A stretch of 64,000 bases of DNA from Arthrobacter sp. NicSoilB4 (GTDB taxonomy: Bacteria; Actinomycetota; Actinomycetes; Actinomycetales; Micrococcaceae). The stretch is from assembly GCF_019977335.1 (NCBI RefSeq), contig NZ_AP024653.1, positions 372,001 to 436,000 on the forward strand, given 5' to 3'. This document shows positions 55,254 through 61,318 of the stretch, one piece after another (position 1 is the stretch's first letter; each line of letters begins with the position of its first letter). Position numbers and translations under genes: made by a program. Below the pieces are notes generated by a model, which was not told the DNA's origin, did not search any database, and worked only from the letters and a program-made list of their open reading frames with translations.

Positions 55254-55634
55254 TCAAATTGCCCCGGTGGAGCCTGCAACCCCGCCCAGCAGCGGCGCCA
55301 TGGTGCGCCAGCGGGCAATCTCGCAGCCGTCGGTGCGGCTGAACTGGCTGGTGACCTCCCTGCCCAGGAACCAACCGGTCACCACGGCCACCTGCGGGCC
55401 CCCATACTGCTGGGTGCACATCTTCGGCGGACCGGGCTTGGGGAAGAAGATGTCCTCCCCGTGCCGCTCCACTGCCGCCAGGGCGGCCGCGGAATCCGGC
55501 AGCGTGCACTCATCGGCAAGGGCGCCGTTGCTGGCCGCCAGCCGGAACACGTATTCCGGGGCGCCCGGGGCCTCGGTCAGGCGGACGGTCAGGTCGATCT
55601 CGTGGCGGCGGTGACTATCGTGAGCGGCTGTCAT
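55254..55634 (-). CDS. SSI-like protein without signal peptide
   Basis: 126 residues from the ATG at 55634, with AAGGAC nearby. The C-terminal half follows the Streptomyces subtilisin inhibitor (SSI) pattern: KMCTQQYGGPQVAVVTGWFL and the late DGCEIARW. By SSI alignment the P1 residue is Gln in C-T-Q-Q-Y. It lacks a signal peptide (start MTAAHDSHRRHEIDLTVRLT) and one Cys of the first SSI disulfide. It overlaps the preceding gene stop by four bases. It may act inside the cell or on a non-subtilase target. Inhibition is not proven. Confidence 0.7.
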   Translation of the reverse strand: MTAAHDSHRRHEIDLTVRLTEAPGAPEYVFRLAASNGALADECTLPDSAAALAAVERHGEDIFFPKPGPPKMCTQQYGGPQVAVVTGWFLGREVTSQFSRTDGCEIARWRTMAPLLGGVAGSTGAI

Positions 55635-56611
55635 TGTGGTCCTTCCGGGCTTTCGGGGGCTGGGTTCCGGACGGAACCCGCCAACTGGAGCAAGGGCGAC
55701 AGTTCCCGCAGCAGGCGCTGCCGCAGCTCCTGCGATTCGGCGGAAAAAGCCCGCTGGTACTCGACGTACTCGGCCTTGCCTTCGGGGGTCTCGATCAGGA
55801 TGGCGGGATACCCCCACGCCTTCAGGTCATAGGGGGACGCCTGCATGTCCATGGCCCTGATCCGCCAGGAGAGCTCGAAGCAGTCCATCACGAGCTCGCT
55901 GGGGAGCAGCGGCGCCAGTTTGTAGGCCCACTTGTACAGGTCCATGTTGGCGTGCAGGCAGCCCGGCTGTTCCATGGCCCGCTGGTTCTCGCGGCTCGGT
56001 TCCAGGCTGTTCAGCGGCACGGCATCCGGGGTGTAAAACCGGAAGGCGTCGAAGTGCGAGCAGCGGATCCTGTTCTCTTCCACGACCTCGTCGGTCCGTC
56101 CGGGGCCGAGCCGCAGCTGGAGGTATTCATGCCGGAGCTCGAATTTGTCCTGCCGGTAGACCATCGCCCATTCGTGCAGCCCGAAGCAGCCGAACTGGGC
56201 CGGCCTCGCCGCAGTCCCGGCCAGGATGATCCCGGCGAACTGCAGGGCGTCCCGGCGGTCCCGCACGAATGCTTCGACGTCGACCGTGACAGCGGGGGTG
56301 CCGGCCGGCAGCCCGGCGGCGGCGAGTTCGCCGTCGTCGGGCATGCGGTAGTACTTCCAGGTGGTCCGCTCGGCCGCGGCGGGCCCGGACAACACGGCGC
56401 CGGCGCCCGGGTGCCAGCGCATCAGCTTGCCCGGCTTCTGCGTGTAGTAGGTGAAGAGGAAGTCCTCGACCGGGTGCTTCTTGCCCGCCGACCTCCGGGC
56501 GAGGTAAGGGTCGGCATAGCGCCGGACACGCGTCTGATGGGCGGCCTGGCGGGTCAGCCAGTCGTCCTGGCGGAGGTGTTGCAGCTTAGACAGCTCCGCC
56601 AGTGGTGCCAA
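55631..56611 (-). CDS. Conserved actinobacterial protein (often labelled 3-methyladenine DNA glycosylase)
   Basis: 326 residues from a TTG at 56611, 26 bases inside the preceding SSI-like lipoprotein gene and preceded by CAAGGAC. Recognisable stretches: HPVEDFLFTYYTQKPGKLMR, FGCFGLHEWAMVYRQDKFEL, RIRCSHFDAFRFYTPDAVPL and LIETPEGKAEYVEYQRAFSA. This protein is often called a 3-methyladenine DNA glycosylase, but it shows no AlkA, Tag or AAG motif. Its true role is open. It is translationally coupled to SSI-like genes on both sides. Confidence 0.6.
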   Translation of the reverse strand: MAPLAELSKLQHLRQDDWLTRQAAHQTRVRRYADPYLARRSAGKKHPVEDFLFTYYTQKPGKLMRWHPGAGAVLSGPAAAERTTWKYYRMPDDGELAAAGLPAGTPAVTVDVEAFVRDRRDALQFAGIILAGTAARPAQFGCFGLHEWAMVYRQDKFELRHEYLQLRLGPGRTDEVVEENRIRCSHFDAFRFYTPDAVPLNSLEPSRENQRAMEQPGCLHANMDLYKWAYKLAPLLPSELVMDCFELSWRIRAMDMQASPYDLKAWGYPAILIETPEGKAEYVEYQRAFSAESQELRQRLLRELSPLLQLAGSVRNPAPESPEGPQ

Positions 56612-57137
56612 GGACGTCCTTGGCGGCGTTCCAGGTGGCGATCTCGCAGCCGTCGCGCAGGCTGAAGTTCGTTTCGACCGGCCGGCCGTCCACAACGCCG
56701 GTCACTGTTGCCAGCTGCGGGCCGCCGTACTGCATGGTGCAGGCCTGGTCCGTGGGCCGGGGCGCAGGGCTGAGGATTGCGGCGTTGGTCTTCAGGGCGA
56801 GGCAGGCCGCGGCAGCGTTGGGATGCTGGCTTTCAGCGGCGGGGACGCCGTCGACGCAGACCAGGGTGAAGTTCGCGGGGGTGCCGGTCTCGGAAGGCTT
56901 GACCATAATCGAGAGTTCGGCGTTGCCCTGCCCGGGGCCGGAGGTCACGGGCGCGGCGGACGGCGAGGGGGCAGGGGTCTTGGTCTCGGTGTCCGGCGAC
57001 GGGGTGCCCGTCGCGGACGGACTCTCCGTGCCAGTGGGCGCGGTTGCCGTCGGGGCGGGCCCGCCGCCTGGGGAACAGGCCGCCAGCCCGGCCGCCACCA
57101 TCAGAACCAGTGCCGCGTGGCTCAATAGCTTGCGCAT
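56586..57137 (-). CDS. SSI-like lipoprotein, probable protease inhibitor
   Basis: 183 residues. A lipobox GLAAC gives lipidated Cys21. A Ser/Thr/Pro-rich linker (about 22-70) precedes an SSI-like domain with all four disulfide Cys: LVCVDGVPAAESQHPNAAAA plus CLALK, then QACTMQYGGPQLATVTG and DGCEIATW. In SSI the P1 residue is the second after the third Cys; here it is Met in C-T-M-Q-Y, as in the original SSI. It should inhibit subtilisin-type proteases at the cell surface. The ATG follows AGGAGG. First of three overlapping genes facing the secreted subtilase. Confidence 0.82.
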   Translation of the reverse strand: MRKLLSHAALVLMVAAGLAACSPGGGPAPTATAPTGTESPSATGTPSPDTETKTPAPSPSAAPVTSGPGQGNAELSIMVKPSETGTPANFTLVCVDGVPAAESQHPNAAAACLALKTNAAILSPAPRPTDQACTMQYGGPQLATVTGVVDGRPVETNFSLRDGCEIATWNAAKDVLGTTGGAV

Positions 57138-57164
57138 CAGCTGACCTCCTGTGTTTTGCCCAGT

Positions 57165-57638
57165 CTACCGCCGGGCCGGGTCCTCGGGGACGGTCTGTGT
57201 GGCCGCAATCAGATCCATCATGGCGGCATGCAGGTGGGTGACCTGTTCGCGGGTCAGGCCCAGCCGGTCCATCATGGTACCCGGCACGGCCGTGGCCTGT
57301 TGCCGGAGCGCTGCGCCTTGTGGAGTCAGGCCCACGGCCAGGGTCCGCTCGTCACCGGGAACACGCTGGCGGGTGATGAGCCCGGCCGTTTCCAGACGGC
57401 GCAGCAGGGGCGAGATGGTCGCCGGCTCCTGGGCGAGGGCGCCGCTGATGTCGCGAACGGAACGCGGGCTTGATTCCCAAAGGCACAGCATCACGAGGTA
57501 CTGGGGATGGGTCAGCCCCAGCTTGTCCAGGACCGGTTTGTAGGCGCCGACGACACTGCGGGAGGCCACAGTGAGGGCGAAGCAGAGCTGGTGTTCCAGC
57601 AGGAGGTCATCCTGGGTTTGTTCGGTCACATCTGTCAT
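57165..57638 (-). CDS. MarR-family regulator, OhrR type
   Basis: 157 residues from the ATG at 57638. LLEHQLCFALTVASRSVVGA carries Cys19 at the OhrR redox position, followed by KLGLTHPQYLVMLCLWESSP. The winged helix contains PATISPLLRRLETAGLITRQ. OhrR represses ohr and is inactivated by organic hydroperoxide. No ohr gene is in the window; instead two small proteins follow divergently. The region between contains a perfect 12-base palindrome. Confidence 0.86.
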   Translation of the reverse strand: MTDVTEQTQDDLLLEHQLCFALTVASRSVVGAYKPVLDKLGLTHPQYLVMLCLWESSPRSVRDISGALAQEPATISPLLRRLETAGLITRQRVPGDERTLAVGLTPQGAALRQQATAVPGTMMDRLGLTREQVTHLHAAMMDLIAATQTVPEDPARR

Positions 57639-57658
57639 GTGGGCCCTCCCGTAGATAG

Positions 57659-57670
57659 TTAGTGCACTAA
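57659..57670. promoter_or_regulatory. MarR/OhrR operator candidate
   Basis: TTAGTGCACTAA is a perfect palindrome 21 bases upstream of the marR-type start. A degenerate second site, TTAGCGTACACTGA, follows at 57674-57687. Both lie in front of the divergent gene at 57720. Confidence 0.55.
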
Positions 57671-57719
57671 TCATTAGCGTACACTGATGGGAACGTCTTG
57701 TTCTTAGGAGTGGATAGTG

Positions 57720-57953
57720 ATGGCAGAGGAAAGCACCGGAAACGCCTCCCAGAGGTTCATGCACAAAATGGGGAAATTGCGGATGATTTTCGGACCCGCC
57801 AACCGCAGCGCCCTTGGCCACGAGATGACGGAGCAGAACAGGCAGTTGCTGGCCCAGCGCGAAGCCGAAACCATGCAGTGGGAGACACTGCGCCGCCCCG
57901 ACGGCAGCACTTACGTCGTGCCCCGCGACCCCGGGGACAAGTCGTTGCGCTAG
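57720..57953 (+). CDS. Small conserved protein with FGPAnR motif, member 1
   Basis: 77 residues from the ATG at 57720, preceded by AGGAG nine bases upstream. It contains RMIFGPANRSALG and a C-terminal QWETLRRPDGSTYVVPRDPG. The next gene (58076) shares FGPAxR and a G-x-x-Y-x-V ending, suggesting a duplicated pair. No domain could be named. It sits divergent from the OhrR-like regulator, behind the palindromic operator candidate, so it may be a target. Confidence 0.6.
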   Translation: MAEESTGNASQRFMHKMGKLRMIFGPANRSALGHEMTEQNRQLLAQREAETMQWETLRRPDGSTYVVPRDPGDKSLR

Positions 57954-58075
57954 CGAGGCTGTGGACTGCGTTCCGGCCCGCCGCCGCCCATGCCTTTTCC
58001 CGCCGTCGGGCGTAAAATGAGGGCACTGGCACAGCCGTTCCGCATGACTCCAAGGCTGGAGAGGGGGTGGGAATT

Positions 58076-58309
58076 GTGGCACTTGCTCTGAGGAAAGCTG
58101 CACTGAGGCAGCACCTGCACCCGTCCTCGTGGGCACGCTTCCTTTTCGGCCCGGCCTCGCGGGGAGACCCCGCCGCGCCGGTCGTGCACAAACATGACGA
58201 CTACGAGCAGGCCTCTGCAACGGACCTTGCCGGTTTCGAAGTGGAGACCGATGCGCAGGGACATCGCTACGCGGTCCGGAAGGAAGACCTCCCCAAAGAG
58301 GAAGTCTGA
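58076..58309 (+). CDS. Small conserved protein with FGPAnR motif, member 2
   Basis: 77 residues from a GTG at 58076 (GAGGGGG upstream); a GTG three codons earlier (58067) is an alternative. It shares ARFLFGPASRG and the ending DAQGHRYAVRKEDLPKE with its neighbour. No signal peptide or membrane segment. Function unknown. A strong terminator follows. Confidence 0.6.
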   Translation: MALALRKAALRQHLHPSSWARFLFGPASRGDPAAPVVHKHDDYEQASATDLAGFEVETDAQGHRYAVRKEDLPKEEV

Positions 58310-58343
58310 ACAGCGACGAGCTGGGGAGAGAACACCGGGGGCA

Positions 58344-58379
58344 TGACAAAGGGAGCGGCGGACGCCGCTCCCTTTGTCA
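58344..58379. terminator. Bidirectional terminator before lysC end
   Basis: Perfect 17-base arms TGACAAAGGGAGCGGCG (58344-58360) and its complement (58363-58379), only two unpaired bases in the tip. Confidence 0.88.
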
Positions 58380-58406
58380 GTTAAGTCGTGGTGCCAGCGG
58401 GGTGGC

Positions 58407-59765
58407 TCAGCGGCCGGTACCGCCATAAACCGTCGCCTCGTCTTCGCTGTCCAGGTCGAAGGCCTTGTGGATGGCGCGCACCGCGTCGTCCAGAAGGTCC
58501 GCGTGCGTGACGACGGAAATCCGGATCTCAGACGTCGAGATCATGTTGATGTTGATGCCTGCTTCTGAAAGCGCCGCGAAGAACCGCGCCGAGACGCCCG
58601 GGTGGGAGCGCATGCCGGCGCCGATCAGCGACAGCTTGCCGATCTTCTCGTTGTACTCGATGCTCTCGAAGCCGATCCGGTCCTGCGCGGCGTGCAGGGC
58701 GGCCAGGGCATCTGCGCCCTCGACGATCGGCAGCGTGAAGGAAATGTCGGTCCGGCCGGTGCCGTGGGTGGAGACGTTCTGGACGATCATGTCGATGTTT
58801 GAGTGCGCATCGGCGATGACCTGGAAGATCGCTGCGGCCTTGCCGGGGATATCGGGAACACCGACAACCGTAACCTTGGCCTCCGAACGGTCGTGTGCAA
58901 CTCCGGAGATGATTGGCTGCTCCAAGGCGACTCCCTGTTGGGTTGTGATCTTGTCGTCGGCGCCGGGCAGAACCCAGGTGCCTTCGTTCTGGCTGAATGA
59001 GGACCGGACGTGAAGGGGCACACCGAAGCGTCGCGCGTACTCGACGCAGCGCAGGTGCAGGATCTTGGCGCCGGACGCCGCTAGTTCGAGCATCTCCTCG
59101 CTGGAGATCCGGTCGATCTTTCGGGCGGACGGGACAACGCGCGGATCGGCGGTGTAGATCCCGTCGACGTCGGTGAAGATTTCGCACACATCTGCGTCGA
59201 GGGCGGCTGCCAGCGCCACCGCCGTCGTGTCCGAGCCGCCGCGGCCCAGGGTCGTAACTTCGTTGGTGGTGCGGCTCATGCCCTGGAACCCCGCGACGAT
59301 CGCAACATGCCCCTTATCAAGGGCCGTGCGGATGCGGTGCGGGTCGACGTCGATGATCCGGGCCTTGCCGTGGATGCCGTCGGTGATCATGCCGGCCTGC
59401 GAGCCGGTGAAGGACTGGGCCGAGGCGCCGAACTTGTTGATGGCCATGGCGAGCAGCGCCATGGAAATGCGTTCCCCGGCGGAAAGGAGCATGTCCATTT
59501 CCCGGGCCGGGGCAGAATCGGTGACCTGCGATGCGAGGTCAAGGAGCTCGTCGGTGGTGTCGCCCATGGCGGACACGACGACGACCACTTCGTCGCCTGC
59601 GTTCTGGGCATCCACGATCCGCCGGGCCACGCGCTTAATGCCCTCCGCGTCCGCCACGGAGGAACCGCCGAACTTCTTCACCACAAGATGTTTCGTGGTG
59701 CTGGCAGAGACGGGCAGCTCCTGTGGCTGCGGTCCGGGGTGGACTTCGGTAATGGGCAAACTCAT
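58407..59765 (-). CDS. lysC: Aspartate kinase
   Basis: 452 residues. The kinase domain opens with [20 protein letters not shown], includes [20 protein letters not shown] and has [20 protein letters not shown]. Two ACT regulatory domains follow from about residue 290 ([40 protein letters not shown]). It phosphorylates aspartate to start lysine, threonine, methionine and cell-wall precursor synthesis. The first 25 residues are an extra N-terminal stretch; a start nearer FGGSS is possible. In relatives an internal start yields a beta subunit; none is asserted here. asd is not adjacent downstream, unlike in corynebacteria. Confidence 0.95.
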   Translation of the reverse strand: MSLPITEVHPGPQPQELPVSASTTKHLVVKKFGGSSVADAEGIKRVARRIVDAQNAGDEVVVVVSAMGDTTDELLDLASQVTDSAPAREMDMLLSAGERISMALLAMAINKFGASAQSFTGSQAGMITDGIHGKARIIDVDPHRIRTALDKGHVAIVAGFQGMSRTTNEVTTLGRGGSDTTAVALAAALDADVCEIFTDVDGIYTADPRVVPSARKIDRISSEEMLELAASGAKILHLRCVEYARRFGVPLHVRSSFSQNEGTWVLPGADDKITTQQGVALEQPIISGVAHDRSEAKVTVVGVPDIPGKAAAIFQVIADAHSNIDMIVQNVSTHGTGRTDISFTLPIVEGADALAALHAAQDRIGFESIEYNEKIGKLSLIGAGMRSHPGVSARFFAALSEAGININMISTSEIRISVVTHADLLDDAVRAIHKAFDLDSEDEATVYGGTGR

Positions 59766-59906
59766 GCGCGCACCCTCACTGGATCGGGGTTATGGGCCAA
59801 GCAACCAAACGGCGCGACGGCGTAACTTCTCCGCCCAGTTTATCGCCGCGGGGCCCCGGTTGCTGAATTGTGACCGTATGCCAGACACCTGGGCTCCGGC
59901 TCCGCC

Positions 59907-60036
59907 GGACATGCCCTCCGCCGCGGGCCACGACTGGACATGCGCTCCCGCCCGTCTGCGCTTGCCCTCCGCCAGGGTCGGCGGACGGACATATTGGCAC
60001 TATGTCCATTCCTGGGCGTGTGCGCTGGGCATGTCC
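59907..60036. repeat. Inverted pair of a GGACATGCCC-type 36-base element
   Basis: Copy A (plus, 59907-59942) and copy B (minus, 60036-60001) both run GGACATGCCC...TGGACATR. They match at 26 of 36 positions. GGACATA-7-TATGTCC (59987-60007) is formed between them. Copy B covers the stop and last codons of the GNAT gene. Confidence 0.55.
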
Positions 60037-60653
60037 ATTGCGGGTTGTCTCGGGACGGCGGAGCGCCCGGTTCGGGGGCCGGCCGGGAGGGAAGGCCGGT
60101 CCAGTCTGTAGCGCCGGGACGGAAGTTTCTTGCCCGTTGTGTCCTGCGAGGCTGAGAAATGGCGGTCTTGCCGGAAGCCCAGGCCGGCCAAGAGCCGTCG
60201 GGAGGGGAGATTGGGCTCATACACTCCCGCGAACACCGTTTGTGTTCCGCGTTCTTCGAAGAGCCAGTTGACCAGGGCGCCCGCTGCCTCGCGGCCCAGA
60301 CCACGGCCGTGGTGGTCGGGATGGAGGACATACCCGAGGCTCCCGCAGTCGGCGGGTATCTTGCCCGGCGCCGGCGGCTCTTCCGAGTTCCATGTCCGGC
60401 CGTCACCGATGACCTCGCCCGTCTCGCGGAGCTCAATGGCCCAGCCGAAGTTGAACCAATCCACGCCGGACGCTTCAGCGGCACCAACCACCCGGACCAG
60501 CCTGGCGATATTCTCCTCGGGACCCAAGGGTTCGTGGGACAGATACTGCGTGGCCACAGGGTCGCTACGGAATCGCATGACCGCCGCCGCGTCTTCCACT
60601 GCGACTGGGCGCAGCACCAGGCGTTCGGTGTGGATCGGGGCCGGCCGGGACAT
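60000..60653 (-). CDS. GNAT-family N-acetyltransferase (RimJ/RimL-like)
   Basis: 217 residues. TERLVLRPVAVEDAAAVMRF opens it, LGYVLHPDHHGRGLGREAAG is the acetyl-CoA-binding motif A, and VYEPNLPSRRLLAGLGFRQD the motif B region. These mark the Rim-type (Acetyltransf_3) GNAT group. The last 40 residues beyond the fold are poorly conserved, and the final codons lie in a repeated element (60001-60036), so the natural stop may have shifted. The substrate is unknown. It lies 15 bases downstream of recR on the same strand and is likely co-transcribed. Confidence 0.88.
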   Translation of the reverse strand: MSRPAPIHTERLVLRPVAVEDAAAVMRFRSDPVATQYLSHEPLGPEENIARLVRVVGAAEASGVDWFNFGWAIELRETGEVIGDGRTWNSEEPPAPGKIPADCGSLGYVLHPDHHGRGLGREAAGALVNWLFEERGTQTVFAGVYEPNLPSRRLLAGLGFRQDRHFSASQDTTGKKLPSRRYRLDRPSLPAGPRTGRSAVPRQPAMDMPSAHAQEWT

Positions 60654-60667
60654 GGGTTGGACTCCGC

Positions 60668-61267
60668 TCAGCTCAAAGCGTTGCGGCGGCCCTCGAAGGC
60701 GCGGCCGAGGGTGACTTCGTCGGCATACTCAAGGTCGCCTCCCACCGGCAGGCCCGATGCCAGCCGGGTGACGGCGATGCCGATCGACTTGAGCATACGG
60801 GCGAGGTAGGTGGCCGTGGCCTCGCCCTCCAGGTTGGGGTCGGTCGCGATGATGATTTCCTGGATGGCGCCGTCGTTGAGCCGGGTGAGGAGTTCGCGGA
60901 TCCGGAGCTGCTCCGGGCCGATGCCGGCGATGGGGTTAATCGCCCCGCCCAGCACGTGATACCGGCCGCGGAACGAGCGCGTGCGTTCGACGGCGAGGAC
61001 ATCCTTGGATTCTTCGACGACGCAGATTATTGAGGGGTCCCGGCGCGGGTCGCGGCAGATGTTGCACAGTTCCTGCTCCGTCACGTTGCCGCACACCGTG
61101 CAGAACTTGACCCGTTCCTTGACTGTGGTGATGGCGTCCACGAGCCGCTTCATGTCCTGCGGGTCGGCCTCAAGGATGTGGAAAGCCAGCCGCTGGGCGG
61201 ACTTGGGACCGACTCCGGGAAGGCGTCCGAGCTCGTCAATCAGCTCTTGAACTGCACCTTCGTACAC
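60668..61267 (-). CDS. recR: Recombination mediator RecR
   Basis: 199 residues from a GTG. The helix-hairpin-helix [20 protein letters not shown], a four-Cys zinc site ([20 protein letters not shown]) and a Toprim domain ([37 protein letters not shown]) are in order. It helps RecF/RecO load RecA onto gapped DNA. It follows dnaX, as in most bacteria. Confidence 0.97.
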   Translation of the reverse strand: MYEGAVQELIDELGRLPGVGPKSAQRLAFHILEADPQDMKRLVDAITTVKERVKFCTVCGNVTEQELCNICRDPRRDPSIICVVEESKDVLAVERTRSFRGRYHVLGGAINPIAGIGPEQLRIRELLTRLNDGAIQEIIIATDPNLEGEATATYLARMLKSIGIAVTRLASGLPVGGDLEYADEVTLGRAFEGRRNALS

Positions 61268-61318
61268 AATGTCCTCGTTCGTTTGGGGTGATGACGGGCG
61301 GCGGGCCCGGCGGGGCGG

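Noticed and set aside
59878..60111. 77-residue plus-strand ORF
   Set aside because: Runs through the inverted repeat elements and the antisense end of the GNAT gene; its similarity to the GNAT tail comes from the repeat itself.
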